Positions 8,257-17,516 of a stretch of 64,000 nucleotides of DNA are shown here, in pieces. A program made the position numbers and the translations under genes. Position 1 is the stretch's first letter; each line of letters starts with the position of its first letter. The stretch is from Bifidobacterium subtile (GTDB lineage: Bacteria > Actinomycetota > Actinomycetes > Actinomycetales > Bifidobacteriaceae). The notes beneath the pieces were generated by a model. The model made no database searches. It saw nothing but the letters and a program-made list of their open reading frames with translations, and had not been told where the DNA came from. Location: positions 62,001-126,000 of the forward strand of contig NZ_JGZR01000005.1 of NCBI RefSeq assembly GCF_000741775.1. Reading direction: 5' to 3'.

Positions 8257-9384
8257 TCAGATTATCGGCTGACGCCGGATCGCGACGCGATGATCATCGA
8301 GGAAGCGTGCGATTCGCTCTCCCTGCTTCGCTGATTCCAGCAGCTCGCTCTGCCAGCAGGCAGGGTCGATATCGAGCGTGTCCCCTTGCCGTTGGTTCTC
8401 GTTCTCCGTAGAACCGGTACGGGCAACGAGAGCCGCACCCTGCGCCGCCTGCACACCTCGCAAAGCCTGTGCGCCCTGTGCTGTCTGCGCCTTGAAATCG
8501 CGGAACGACTGGCCTGCGGAGAAAAACTCAGCGATGGTGGCCTCGGCGTCATCGTGCAAACCGTCATCATGCTGCAGGTCGTCGGTACTGTGCAGGTCGT
8601 CAGCGCAGTGCAGGTCGTTGGCGAATGCGAGTAGCCGCGCGGCCATATTGCGCAGCAAGACTTCGACATTCGCTCGGTCCTCGTCGATCATCGCACGGGT
8701 GCGATTCGGGTCGGTCAGCGCCACCCTGGTCATGTCACGCCAACTGCCGGCGGCGAGCGCGGCGGCGATATTGCGCTCGGGGCTGGCGCACAGCTCGTTG
8801 ATCATCGCGGTGGCGACGGCATGCGGCATATGGGAGATCAGCGCTGCGGCGCGATCATGCGTCGCATCGTCAAGCACGATGAGCTCGTTGCCCAAGCCAT
8901 TGGTGATGAACCGGGCGACGGCAAGGAAGCGCCGGTATTCGGTCTCAGCGTCGATGGTGACCGCCCACAGCGCACCGTCGTACAGCGCCGGGTCGGAAGC
9001 CTCGAATCCGGAATGCTCGTTGCCCGCCATCGGGTGCGCACCGACATAGCATCCGCTCAAACCAGCCTGAGACACCTGCTCGCGCACCATGCCTTTGACG
9101 CTGCCCACATCGCTCAGCGTGGTCGCCTCCGGGTCGATGGCCGGGGCGAGACGCGCGAGAATACTCGGCATGGCCTTGAGCGGGTTGCAGAGGATAAGCA
9201 GCTCCGGCCTGGCCTGCGCCAAGCCTTCCAAAGTCTCCACGCATTGGATGCCGTCGCGGCGAGCGGCCTCGTAGGGCCTGGGAGTATGGTTCCACGCCAG
9301 CACCTCATACCCGCGGGCGGCGGCGCGACGCGCGAGCGACCCGCCGATCAGTCCAAGGCCGACGATGCCGATTGAAGTCACCAC
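8257..9384 (-). CDS. tyrA: Prephenate dehydrogenase
   Basis: Converts prephenate to 4-hydroxyphenylpyruvate with NAD(P), the tyrosine branch of aromatic amino-acid synthesis, in the cytoplasm. The N-terminus has the Rossmann motif IGIVGLGLIGGSLARR, followed by LSDVGSVKG, GAHPMAGNEHSGFEAS (catalytic histidine region) and SHMPHAVATAM, all typical of TyrA. I chose the GTG at 9384, eight bases after GAGGAGG; a longer frame from 9420 has no better site. It overlaps the pheA stop by seven bases, so the two are translationally coupled. The C-terminal 100 residues are a low-complexity tail rich in Asp, His and Ala-Gln repeats instead of an ACT domain. Confidence 0.9.
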   Translation of the reverse strand: MVTSIGIVGLGLIGGSLARRAAARGYEVLAWNHTPRPYEAARRDGIQCVETLEGLAQARPELLILCNPLKAMPSILARLAPAIDPEATTLSDVGSVKGMVREQVSQAGLSGCYVGAHPMAGNEHSGFEASDPALYDGALWAVTIDAETEYRRFLAVARFITNGLGNELIVLDDATHDRAAALISHMPHAVATAMINELCASPERNIAAALAAGSWRDMTRVALTDPNRTRAMIDEDRANVEVLLRNMAARLLAFANDLHCADDLHSTDDLQHDDGLHDDAEATIAEFFSAGQSFRDFKAQTAQGAQALRGVQAAQGAALVARTGSTENENQRQGDTLDIDPACWQSELLESAKQGERIARFLDDHRVAIRRQPII

Positions 9385-10769
9385 AGCAATTCCCTCCTCG
9401 TGGCAGCAGTATGCTGCCAATCGTCCATACGCGCCATGCGGCGGGTTCGTGCAGATGCTTCACACGCTGCTTCGGATGGCTCGAATAGCTCGGTCGGCTC
9501 AGCTAATTCGTCTGGCGCCTCACCGCGTTGCGCCTCACCGCGTTGCACCTCACCACGTTGCCTCTCACCGCGTTGCACCTCACCGCGTTGCACCTCACCA
9601 CGTTGCATGGTCTCCCTGCGCGATGCACCCTGCCGCACTTCGCCGCGCTGCATGTCGTTGCGTTGCGCATCTTCGTCTAGCATTGCCTCGGCTGGCAGTA
9701 CAGCGGCTGGCATTGCTCCTGTAGCGACGTGCACTCCCCCGGTCGGCAGCATCCACGCATCGACCGGCGGATTGGGACGTTCGCGGCGCGGGTAGACGGC
9801 CAGCGTCTTGACCCAGTCGCCGTGATCGACTACTTCGGCCAGCACCTCGCACAGCGAATCCTGCCACGGGGCAGCATCGATGGTGGCGATGAAGCTGTAC
9901 GTGCCGTCATGGCCCTTGATGGGGCGCGAAATGAAGCTGGTCATGTTCAGCCCCGCGTCGCGCAGCACGTCGAGCAGATTCGCCAGCACGCCCGGTCCGG
10001 TGCTCAGCGGGATGAACGCGATGATGCTTTCGAATTCGGCTACGCCCTGCGCTCTGGCCGCCTGCAGCAGATCGGGAGCCTCATCGCGGGGGCCAAGCAC
10101 CAAGAACTCGGTGCGGGCGCCCTGATAATCCTGCACCTGCTCGGCAAACGTGTGCAAACCATACAGCGGCCCGCAGATAGCCGGCCCCAGCGCGATGCGC
10201 CCCGGCTTGAGATCGCGGCACGCGGCGGCGTTGGATGTCGCCGGAACCGGCAGCAGCTGATATCGCTCGATGAAACGGCGGCACTGCGCCAATCCATGCG
10301 GGTGGGCGCTGACTTCCAGACGTGCAGGAGCGTCGACGTTTGGCGTCGCAGAAGCCGCCTGACCTTCATGAGCCTGATCGTTATGAGTACGGTCATTGCG
10401 TGGCATATCGTCTGATCCCGCAACCGAACCGGCTGCAACGGGCGACATGGGAGACGCGGCCGGATCGTCCGCAAGCGTGAAGGCGTCGAAGGCGATGTCA
10501 GCGCCGATGCGCGCGAATCCCGCCACCCCCTGAACGTCGATCAGCGCGTCAAGGTTGGGAACCACATACCCCTCGACGTTGTTCTCCCAGGCGATGACGC
10601 CCCATCCTCGGCCGCCTTGCACCATGCGAATGATCGCAGGCACGTCTTCGGCGGCGATGAGTTCGGTGCCCTCAGGCGCATACGCCTGTAACGCCCGTTC
10701 AGCGTCGGCTGCCGCCTGATGGGTGAAGGTGCCCTGCGGCCCCAGATAGTACAGTGCCTGTTTCGCCAT
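9378..10769 (-). CDS. pheA: Prephenate dehydratase with repeat-rich tail
   Basis: Makes phenylpyruvate from prephenate in the phenylalanine branch. The dehydratase domain starts YYLGPQGTFTHQAA and has the substrate-side motif WGVIAWENNVEGYV. A second lobe holds a GPAICGPLYGLHTFAEQVQD region. A C-terminal ACT regulatory domain (residues about 267-345, with GPGVLANLLDVLRDAGLNMTSFISRP) is the usual site of phenylalanine feedback. After it comes a tail of about 100 residues with a repeated RGEVQ unit (DNA 9525-9650). Residues about 95-160 are also an odd insert. The ATG at 10769 overlaps the stop of the upstream membrane-protein gene by one base (TGATG). Confidence 0.92.
   Translation of the reverse strand: MAKQALYYLGPQGTFTHQAAADAERALQAYAPEGTELIAAEDVPAIIRMVQGGRGWGVIAWENNVEGYVVPNLDALIDVQGVAGFARIGADIAFDAFTLADDPAASPMSPVAAGSVAGSDDMPRNDRTHNDQAHEGQAASATPNVDAPARLEVSAHPHGLAQCRRFIERYQLLPVPATSNAAACRDLKPGRIALGPAICGPLYGLHTFAEQVQDYQGARTEFLVLGPRDEAPDLLQAARAQGVAEFESIIAFIPLSTGPGVLANLLDVLRDAGLNMTSFISRPIKGHDGTYSFIATIDAAPWQDSLCEVLAEVVDHGDWVKTLAVYPRRERPNPPVDAWMLPTGGVHVATGAMPAAVLPAEAMLDEDAQRNDMQRGEVRQGASRRETMQRGEVQRGEVQRGERQRGEVQRGEAQRGEAPDELAEPTELFEPSEAACEASARTRRMARMDDWQHTAATRRELLW
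9525..9650. repeat. Coding minisatellite in pheA
   Basis: Tandem 15-bp units encode repeats of Arg-Gly-Glu-Val-Gln in the PheA C-terminal tail. On the plus strand they read as variants of CGTTGCACCTCACCG. About seven imperfect copies are visible. Copy number may vary between strains. Confidence 0.8.
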
Positions 10770-11368
10770 CACAGTCCAATCCCCGCGCCGGTTGCGGGCA
10801 CCGCCGCTGCCGGCACAGAATCCTTGGAGTTCCTGGAATTCTTGGCTGACGCGCCATAATCGGCATCATAACCGGTGTCATGACCACTGGCGTAGTCATC
10901 ATCAGCTCGTCTGCCGGGCATCGTAAACAGCGATGCAGGCATCATCAGCAGCGCGACCTGCACCACAATCATGCCGAACAGCCAGAAGTACCCGACATGC
11001 GCACTGAAATACGGCACCGGAGCTCCGAAGCCTATCGGAGTGACCACATCGCCGTGGGGATAGCCCATCGCCATAAGCCATGCCACTGCCGAAGACGCTA
11101 TAAGATGCAGCGCCAGACCGATGGCGCCTGAACGCGATCGTGCGCACCATGTCGACAGGCCGACGATCACCAGCGCCAGCGCCAGACCATAGGGAATATT
11201 CTGCGCCGCGCCCATGCGGTGTGCGAAGGTGCCGACTACGGCGACGCCCATCCCCGCCACCACGCAGATCAGCGCACGAAGCGGCGCATCGAGCTGGTGC
11301 GACCACGGCAGAAAGCGAATTGACTCGTCGTGCGCGTCGCGGTCACTATTCAGGCTGGTTTGGGTCAT
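10769..11368 (-). CDS. Four-helix membrane protein of unknown function
   Basis: 199 residues with four predicted transmembrane helices: LRALICVVAGMGVAVVGTFA, PYGLALALVIVGLSTWCA, AIGLALHLIASSAVAWLMAM and YFWLFGMIVVQVALLMMPA. The N-terminus is hydrophilic and the C-terminal tail is rich in Asp, Ser and Ala. The spacing recalls small actinobacterial membrane proteins without known function, and I do not recognise a family. Its stop overlaps the pheA start, so it heads the pheA-tyrA operon. The context could hint at a link to aromatic metabolites, but the overlap may only reflect gene packing. Confidence 0.75.
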   Translation of the reverse strand: MTQTSLNSDRDAHDESIRFLPWSHQLDAPLRALICVVAGMGVAVVGTFAHRMGAAQNIPYGLALALVIVGLSTWCARSRSGAIGLALHLIASSAVAWLMAMGYPHGDVVTPIGFGAPVPYFSAHVGYFWLFGMIVVQVALLMMPASLFTMPGRRADDDYASGHDTGYDADYGASAKNSRNSKDSVPAAAVPATGAGIGL

Positions 11369-11511
11369 GGCTATCAGTATGCCTCAGCCATTAGTCAAGC
11401 CGGCCGCATCAGGCTCCGGTTTGCGCTGTTAAGCACTGTGTAAGCACTGTTAAACAGGCCCGCCACATGTGGGCCGAAATCGCCACAATACACGAAACAT
11501 GCAATCCCAAG

Positions 11512-11545
11512 AGATCGCAGTGCGTACCAGATCGCAGTACGTACC
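11512..11545. repeat. 17-bp tandem direct repeat upstream of the pheA-tyrA operon
   Basis: AGATCGCAGTGCGTACC is followed at once by AGATCGCAGTACGTACC, with one base difference. It lies about 145 bp before the first gene of the operon and could be a tandem operator; this is inference. Confidence 0.65.
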
Positions 11546-11574
11546 CGGCAACGCCGAAACGCCCAGATATGCGT

Positions 11575-11617
11575 GTGCCTCGGGAAAACTCTTTATACGA
11601 GAACCTTCCCGAGGCAC
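11575..11617 (-). terminator. Hairpin downstream of typA, probable terminator
   Basis: Perfect 12-bp stem GTGCCTCGGGAA/TTCCCGAGGCAC with a 19-base loop, about 55 bp after the typA stop. There is no clear T-run, so its role as a terminator is only probable. Confidence 0.5.
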
Positions 11618-11670
11618 GAGGCACATGGTCACAGCACATGCAAGCCCGGAATCACCGACTCATCACCAGC

Positions 11671-13593
11671 TCACTTGTTGCCGTCGCGGCGACGCTGCTT
11701 GGAGCGCCACTTGTACCAGTCATCGCGGTTCAGCAGCAGCTTGCGCACGCGGATGGCTTCGGGGGTGACCTCGACGCACTCGTCCTCGTTCGCGAAGTCA
11801 AGCGCCTCTTCAAGGCTCATCTTGATCGGCGGGGTCAGGGTTTCGAGCACATCGGCGGTCGCGGAGCGCATGTTGGTCATATGCTTGGCCAGCGTCACGT
11901 TCACGTCGAGCTCGTCAGGCTTGTTGTTGATGCCGACAACCTGGCCCTCATAGACCTGGCTCTGCGGGTCGATGAAGAAGTTGCCGCGTGCCTGCAGGCG
12001 TTGCATGGCGTACGGCGTGGCGATGCCTTGGCGGTCCGAAACCATGGAGCCGTTCTGACGGGTCACGATCTGGCCGGCCCACGGGGCGTAGCCGGCGGAG
12101 ATGGAGCTGGAGATGCCGGTGCCGCGCGTGGCGGACAGCAGCGCGGTGCGGAAGCCGATCAGGCCGCGCGAAGGAACCGTGAACTGCAGCCGAATCCAGC
12201 CGGAGCCGTGGTTGCTCATCGAGTCCATACGGCCCTTGCGGTCGGCCATCAGCTGGGTGACGGTGCCCATGTACTCCTCAGGCACGTCGATGGTGTCGTT
12301 CTCCATCGGCTCGTTGATCTTGCCGTCGATGGTCTTGGTGACCACCTGCGGGCGTCCGACGGTCAGCTCGTAGCCTTCGCGGCGCATCTGCTCGGCGAGA
12401 ATCGCCAGCGCCAGCTCACCGCGGCCCTGCACCTCCCAGGCGTCGGGGCGGTCGGTCGGCAGGACGTGAATCGACACGTTGCCGATGAGCTCATGCTCAA
12501 GACGATCCTTGATCATGCGGGCAGTGAGCTTGTGGTCTTTGCCCTCAGTGCCGGCCAGCGGGGAATCATTGATTGCAAAGGTCATCGAGATGGCCGGCTC
12601 GTCAACGTGAATCAGCGGCAGCGGCTTCGGATCGCTCGGGTCGACAATCGTCTCGCCGATCATGATGTCGCTCACGCCAGCAACAGCAACGATGTCGCCA
12701 GGGCCAGCCTCGTCGACCGGCGCGCGGTCCAGACCCTGCGTGCGCAGGATCTCGGTGAGCTTGAAGTTCTCGATGGAGCCGTCGACACGCGAAAGGCCGT
12801 ACTGCTTGCCCTTGGTCAGCGTGCCGTTGTAGATGCGGATAAGGCCCAAACGGCCCAGATACTCTGAGGCGTCGATGTTGGTGACATGCGCCTGCAGCGG
12901 CGCACCTTCCTCGTATTCGGGGGCGGGAATGTTGGCGATGATCGACTCGAATAGCGGCTCCAAATCGTCGTTGTCGGGCAGACCGCCGTTCTCCGGCACG
13001 TTGGTCGAAGCGTATCCGGCCTTGGCGGCGCAGTAGATCACCGGCAGGTCGAGCAGCGCATCGAGGTCGAGATCGACGCCCTCCTCCATCACATCCTGAG
13101 CCAGACCGAGCAGCAGATCGGTGGCTTCGCTCACGACTTCTTCAATGCGGGCATCAGGGCGATCAACCTTGTTGACGCACAGGATGACGGGCAGCTTGGC
13201 TTCCAGCGCCTTGCGCAGCACGAAACGGGTCTGCGGCAGCGGGCCTTCCGAAGCGTCGACGAGCAGCACCACGCCGTCGACCATCGAAATGCCGCGCTCC
13301 ACCTCGCCGCCGAAATCGGCGTGGCCTGGGGTGTCGATGACGTTAATCGTGATGCCTTCGGGGTGGCCGTACTTCTCGGCCAGCGGGCCGGTGTACTGCA
13401 CGGCCGTGTTCTTGGCGAGAATGGTGATGCCCTTCTCGCGTTCCAGATCGTTCGAGTCCATCACACGGTCAGGAACCTCTTCGCGCTCCGAGAACACATG
13501 CGACTGCTGAAGCATCGCGTTGACAAGCGTCGTCTTGCCGTGATCGACGTGAGCCACAATCGCCACGTTTCGAATATCACCACGTACCGCCAT
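11671..13593 (-). CDS. typA: Translational GTPase TypA/BipA
   Basis: Ribosome-associated GTPase of the EF-G-like family, involved in ribosome assembly and stress responses. 640 residues, the normal length for actinobacterial TypA. G-domain motifs are all present: G1 [10 protein letters not shown]2 EREKGITI, G3 DTPGHADF, G4 NKVDRPDA. Domains II and III follow ([37 protein letters not shown]), and then the TypA-specific C-terminus with [18 protein letters not shown] and [22 protein letters not shown]. The ATG at 13593 follows AGAGAGG by six bases. It appears to be a single-gene transcript. Confidence 0.96.
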   Translation of the reverse strand: MAVRGDIRNVAIVAHVDHGKTTLVNAMLQQSHVFSEREEVPDRVMDSNDLEREKGITILAKNTAVQYTGPLAEKYGHPEGITINVIDTPGHADFGGEVERGISMVDGVVLLVDASEGPLPQTRFVLRKALEAKLPVILCVNKVDRPDARIEEVVSEATDLLLGLAQDVMEEGVDLDLDALLDLPVIYCAAKAGYASTNVPENGGLPDNDDLEPLFESIIANIPAPEYEEGAPLQAHVTNIDASEYLGRLGLIRIYNGTLTKGKQYGLSRVDGSIENFKLTEILRTQGLDRAPVDEAGPGDIVAVAGVSDIMIGETIVDPSDPKPLPLIHVDEPAISMTFAINDSPLAGTEGKDHKLTARMIKDRLEHELIGNVSIHVLPTDRPDAWEVQGRGELALAILAEQMRREGYELTVGRPQVVTKTIDGKINEPMENDTIDVPEEYMGTVTQLMADRKGRMDSMSNHGSGWIRLQFTVPSRGLIGFRTALLSATRGTGISSSISAGYAPWAGQIVTRQNGSMVSDRQGIATPYAMQRLQARGNFFIDPQSQVYEGQVVGINNKPDELDVNVTLAKHMTNMRSATADVLETLTPPIKMSLEEALDFANEDECVEVTPEAIRVRKLLLNRDDWYKWRSKQRRRDGNK

Positions 13594-13882
13594 CGAAAAC
13601 CTCTCTTTAATGTTTCACATTTCCTAGCGTTAATTTCTAGCGTTCTACTTGCCGTTGTATACCGGCCCAACATCGAATGAGTTTCCACCTGTATTTACAC
13701 GCAAACCTTCACTACGATAGCGACGCGGGACGACAGAACGGCGTGAGGGCGCAGCAAGGCCGCATATGAGGCATTCCGACTTATTCGGCACGCTGTGTGC
13801 CATATGCCACGTGCCATGCGATTGCGCTGCCCGAAAACACGTCTCCGTCATGCCCTTGCATGGGCTCTCGCACGGCTGATTG

Positions 13883-15283
13883 CTAGTTCTCCAACTCCTT
13901 CCCCGCACGCTCGGGCAAAGCGAGAGCCGAAAGGCAGGCACACGCGAACACCGCGCCGAACACGATGAACGCGACTGTCTTGCCACCGCCGGCGATGGTC
14001 AGCAGCCACGGCACCAACAATGGTGCGACGATGGCCGCGATGCGCCCTACCGCTGCTGCCGCCCCGGAGCCGGCGGCGCGCAGACGCGTGGGATAGATCT
14101 CCGGCGTCACCGCATATAGCACGCCCCACGCGCCGAGGTTCGCGGCGGACAGCAGCATGCCGAAGACGAGCACGAGGGCCGGGGTACCGGCTTGGGCGAA
14201 GAGGAAGGCGGCCACTGCGGACACTGCGAGGAAGATGCTCAGCGTCTTGCGCCTGCCCCAGACCTCGACGAGCCATGCGGCGAGGAAATACCCGGGAAGC
14301 TGGGCCAGGGATATCGCCAGCGTGTAGCCGAAGGATTTGGTCAGGGAGCCGAACTGATCGGCGAGCAGCGAAGGCATCCAGGTGAAGGCGCCATAGTACG
14401 AGAAATTGACGAAGAACCAGGTGAGCCATATCGCAATCGTGCGCCCGCGATAGCGCTTCCCGAACAGGGTGCGCGTGGGTATCTTGGGCAGCGGCACGCC
14501 GGTGGGCGATGCCACTGGCGCTACGGAACTGGCGGCTTCGAAGTAGCGCACGGCACGCTCGGCCTCCACATCCCGGCCGTGGGCTTCGAGGAAGCGCACG
14601 GATTCGGGGATGTGCACACGTGCGACGATGGCATACAGCAGCGGCAGCGCACCGATGAGCAGCGCCCACCGCCATCCCCAGTCGCCAGTGCTGGGAATCA
14701 CGAAGAAACCGATGGCGGCGGCGATGATCCAGCCCACCGCCCAGAAGGATTCGAGCAGCACGGTCATGCGCCCGCGGTGCTTGGTCGGCGCGAACTCGCT
14801 GACGAGCGTCGAAGCGACCGGCAGCTCGGATCCTAGGCCCAGCCCAATGACGAAACGCGCCGCCAGCAGCGCCACGAGGCTCCACGCGAAGGCCATGGCC
14901 CCGTTGGCTAGGCCGAAAATAATCAGCGTAGCGGTGAATACGGTTTTGCGTCCGACGCGGTCGGCGATGAAGCCGCCGAGGGCCGCGCCTATCGCCATGC
15001 CGACGAAACCGATGGACAGCACCCAGGAGCGCTCGGTATTGCTTAGCGCGAAATGAGGGTCAGCGGCGATTGCGGCGACGACGAAGGAGACGAGACCGAC
15101 GTCCATTGCATCGAAGGCCCAGCCGATGCCCGAGGCGACCAGCAGCTTGCGGTGCGCCGCGTTGAAGGGCAGCCGATCCAGTCGTTCGTTGCGCGTCAGC
15201 GGCCGTTGCCCGGTTTGCGCGGCGCTGGCAGACTGACCGGGAGCGGAGGTCTCGGGGACTGGCATAGCGGATTGGGAAGTCAT
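13883..15283 (-). CDS. MFS transporter, possible niacin transporter (NiaP-like)
   Basis: 466 residues with twelve predicted transmembrane helices. It carries the major facilitator motifs ADRVGRKTVF after helix 2 and PESVRFLEAHGR at the end of the first half, as in the sugar/metabolite-proton symporter group. Helix 1 contains GIGWAFDAMDVGLVSFVVAAI, close to the NiaP/YceI and aromatic-acid symporters. The start follows AAGGAG by five bases. The specific call as a niacin importer rests mainly on context: the gene upstream (15477-16439) looks like NrtR, a regulator that often controls niaP. Without that neighbour it would simply be an organic-acid or aromatic MFS carrier. I saw no second copy of the NrtR palindrome in the 193-bp gap, so the two genes probably share the promoter before nrtR. 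Confidence 0.7.
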   Translation of the reverse strand: MTSQSAMPVPETSAPGQSASAAQTGQRPLTRNERLDRLPFNAAHRKLLVASGIGWAFDAMDVGLVSFVVAAIAADPHFALSNTERSWVLSIGFVGMAIGAALGGFIADRVGRKTVFTATLIIFGLANGAMAFAWSLVALLAARFVIGLGLGSELPVASTLVSEFAPTKHRGRMTVLLESFWAVGWIIAAAIGFFVIPSTGDWGWRWALLIGALPLLYAIVARVHIPESVRFLEAHGRDVEAERAVRYFEAASSVAPVASPTGVPLPKIPTRTLFGKRYRGRTIAIWLTWFFVNFSYYGAFTWMPSLLADQFGSLTKSFGYTLAISLAQLPGYFLAAWLVEVWGRRKTLSIFLAVSAVAAFLFAQAGTPALVLVFGMLLSAANLGAWGVLYAVTPEIYPTRLRAAGSGAAAAVGRIAAIVAPLLVPWLLTIAGGGKTVAFIVFGAVFACACLSALALPERAGKELEN

Positions 15284-15476
15284 AGCGACTCCTTGTCATT
15301 GATTGTCGTTGGATTCGGTTGGTGGAATAAGGGTGGATTAAGTTGGGGTTGGTGAATTTCAGGTTGGGCAGTGAAACCGATTTGCATGGTTTTCGCAATG
15401 CGAGCGCCTGAGCAGCAGTCAGGCGGTCAGCGACGCCGCAGGTCGGCGCACTCGGCTTGCGCGATTGCCGATACCG

Positions 15477-16439
15477 TTATTCGACGCCTTCGGATTGGCG
15501 CATGTCGTGGTGTGGCACGTTCGATGGCGCATCCCTTGGACGCAGCTCCGGCGACAGCACCGAGAGCACCTCTTCGAGGTCGGACTCCGACGCGCTGTTT
15601 CCTCCACGCCACATGACGTCGAATGCCGTGGGACGCTGCCATGCTTCTCGGCTCTCCCGGTCTGATTCGTCGTCTTCGTTGGCGCCCGCGTCGGTGCCTG
15701 AGTCGGCGCTCAAGCCATATGCGTTGCCGCCTTCGCCGGTACTCAGGCCGTACAGCATAGTGTCGCCGCCCGCTTGGGCGCCCGCGTAGCGATACAAGGT
15801 CGCAGGACGCTGTCGGCCATACCGCACCTTTTCATCCGTGGCTTCGAGCTGACTCGAAGCGAGCATGCGTCTGCGGAAATTGGCGAGGTCGATCGGATTG
15901 CCCGACACCGCCTCATAGACGTCGTGCAGCTGAGCCAGGGTGAAGGTCGGCCCGACCAGTTTGGCGACGATGTCAGGGTAGTCGATTTTCGAGCGCAGCC
16001 GCTCCAATGCATAGGCGATGATGCGGCCGTGGTCGAAGGCGAGCGCGGGCAGGTCGTTTTCCGCGAACCATGCGACGTTGTTCGCCTCGTGAAAGTTCTG
16101 GGTCTCGACCGTGCCCACCAAGGCCCAGTACACGACGGAAACCATCGGCAGACCCTCGTAGGATCGCTGCGCATCGCCGAAGGTGTAAAGCTGCTCAAGA
16201 TAGCTGGGGCGCAAATCGGTCGTGGAAGCGAGCGCCTCATACGCCGATTCCTCCAACGAACGATTCGATTGCACGTCGCCGCCGGGCAGCGCCCAGTCGC
16301 CGAGGAAGGGCTGGCGCACCCGGCGGACCAACGGCAGCCAAAACTCGGGTTTGGCTCCTCCCCCGAGCGCCAGAATGACTGTGGATACGCCAATCAGCGG
16401 CTGCTGTCGGCGTCGTTCGGTCACATTGCCCAATCCCAT
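15477..16439 (-). CDS. nrtR: Nudix-type transcriptional regulator, NrtR-like
   Basis: 320 residues. Residues about 10-150 form a Nudix-like domain (STVILALGGG, FLGDWALPGGDVQSNRSLEE). The catalytic Nudix box is degenerate: the expected acidic cluster after LEESAYEA is replaced by LASTTDL. That is typical of NrtR proteins, which sense ADP-ribose compounds without hydrolysing them. Residues about 160-235 look like the C-terminal winged helix (GPTFTLAQLHDVYEAVSG, DLANFRRRML). A disordered tail of about 80 residues follows. The family represses NAD salvage and niacin uptake genes, which fits the MFS gene downstream. A perfect palindrome lies 30 bp before the start, consistent with autoregulation. 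The start follows AAAGGCGG. Confidence 0.8.
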   Translation of the reverse strand: MGLGNVTERRRQQPLIGVSTVILALGGGAKPEFWLPLVRRVRQPFLGDWALPGGDVQSNRSLEESAYEALASTTDLRPSYLEQLYTFGDAQRSYEGLPMVSVVYWALVGTVETQNFHEANNVAWFAENDLPALAFDHGRIIAYALERLRSKIDYPDIVAKLVGPTFTLAQLHDVYEAVSGNPIDLANFRRRMLASSQLEATDEKVRYGRQRPATLYRYAGAQAGGDTMLYGLSTGEGGNAYGLSADSGTDAGANEDDESDRESREAWQRPTAFDVMWRGGNSASESDLEEVLSVLSPELRPRDAPSNVPHHDMRQSEGVE

Positions 16440-16468
16440 GCCATACCGCCTTTCACGCTCGATGCATT

Positions 16469-16493
16469 ATTTATAGTCATCATGACTATAAAT
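16469..16493. promoter_or_regulatory. Predicted NrtR operator
   Basis: A 25-bp perfect palindrome: ATTTATAGTCAT, one central C, then ATGACTATAAAT. It is 30 bp upstream of nrtR, in the position of an autorepressor site. Its TATAGTCAT half-site resembles known NrtR motifs as I remember them. Confidence 0.7.
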
Positions 16494-16520
16494 CAAATCA
16501 CCGCGTGACACACGGCAGGA

Positions 16521-16559
16521 GGCTCACATTTTTTGCATGCGCTGAAAAAAGTGCGAGCC
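16521..16559. repeat. Palindrome of the GCTCACAC family, copy 1
   Basis: Left arm GGCTCACATTTTTT and right arm AAAAAAGTGCGAGCC around GCATGCGCTG. It is closely related to the two perfect copies at 49030 and 49161. It lies between the nrtR operator and the scpB stop and could terminate the scpB transcript. Confidence 0.7.
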
Positions 16560-16580
16560 GAAGACCGTAGACCAAACTTT

Positions 16581-17516
16581 CTACTCGATTCGCATTGAGC
16601 CTTCATGCTCTTCCGCTTCGTCGCGCACCGTTGCGCTCTCTTCCATTTCCCGCTTTTCCACTTCCGTCTTTTCCATTTCATCTATGGGCGGCATGAACGG
16701 GGCCAACGAGGGCAATTGGTCGAGCGAATCCAAACCCATATGCTCCAAGAACAGCCCGGACGTCGCCAGCAGCGCCGCGCGGGATTCCGGGTCTATGCCT
16801 TCCTCACGTATCAGCCCGCGCACGACAAGCGAGCGGATTACGCCATCCGAGTTCACGCCGCGGATAGCTGCGACCTGGGCGCGGGTCACCGGCTGACGAT
16901 ACGCGATGATCGCCAGCGCCTCAAGGGCCGCCTGCGACAGGCGTGCGGTCTGCCCATCAGTCACGAATGCGGCGACGACCGGCTCGTAATCCGCCCGGTT
17001 GGCGAATTGCCAGCCGCGCACGGTATGCCGCAGCTCGAAGCCGCGCAATACGCCAGTCGAACCGTTGCCGTCAATGGAGCTGCAAGAGTCGTCAGATTTG
17101 CTGGTATCGGCGCGGTCGGCAAGATTGACGCGGCCGACGGAACTGGCGGATTTAGCGGAATCTTGGGATTCTACATGGCTGGCGAAAGCGGCTTCATCGA
17201 CAGCCTCGCCCCGGCCTGCAATGCCTTGGCCTGCCATATTCCCACGCCCGTCGTAGTCCGCCTGCAACGCCGCCAACGCCACATCGACCTGAGCCTCGTC
17301 GACGGCAAGCACCCGCGCCAAGTCGGCGGACTGCTGCGGCTGATCGGCAACCATGAGAATCGCTTCAAGACACCCGCGCAGGCCGCCGGGGAAATCCTCG
17401 ACATCGAAATCGACGTATTCCGGACGGGCAGGCGGCGCAGTGCGCTCTTGCGACGCGGCGGCGGACGGATTCGGCCCAGGCCACAGCCCCTGTGGCGTTT
17501 GCATTTCACCGCTCAT
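16581..17516 (-). CDS. scpB: Segregation and condensation protein B
   Basis: Subunit of the SMC-ScpAB complex that folds and segregates the chromosome. 311 residues. The first winged helix (LRGCLEAILMVADQPQQSADLARVL) and the second (SQAALEALAIIAYRQPVTRAQVAAIRGVNSDGVIRSLVVRGLI) are intact. They are separated by an acidic, serine-rich insert of about 60 residues (about 95-155) that is absent from most ScpB proteins. The C-terminus is a Glu/Met-rich tail. The ATG overlaps the scpA stop (ATGA), which implies translational coupling and balanced stoichiometry. Confidence 0.93.
   Translation of the reverse strand: MSGEMQTPQGLWPGPNPSAAASQERTAPPARPEYVDFDVEDFPGGLRGCLEAILMVADQPQQSADLARVLAVDEAQVDVALAALQADYDGRGNMAGQGIAGRGEAVDEAAFASHVESQDSAKSASSVGRVNLADRADTSKSDDSCSSIDGNGSTGVLRGFELRHTVRGWQFANRADYEPVVAAFVTDGQTARLSQAALEALAIIAYRQPVTRAQVAAIRGVNSDGVIRSLVVRGLIREEGIDPESRAALLATSGLFLEHMGLDSLDQLPSLAPFMPPIDEMEKTEVEKREMEESATVRDEAEEHEGSMRIE

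Noticed and set aside
11467-12867. 466-codon plus-strand frame opposite typA
   Set aside because: Antisense to a full TypA gene with all motifs; composition is typical of shadow frames.
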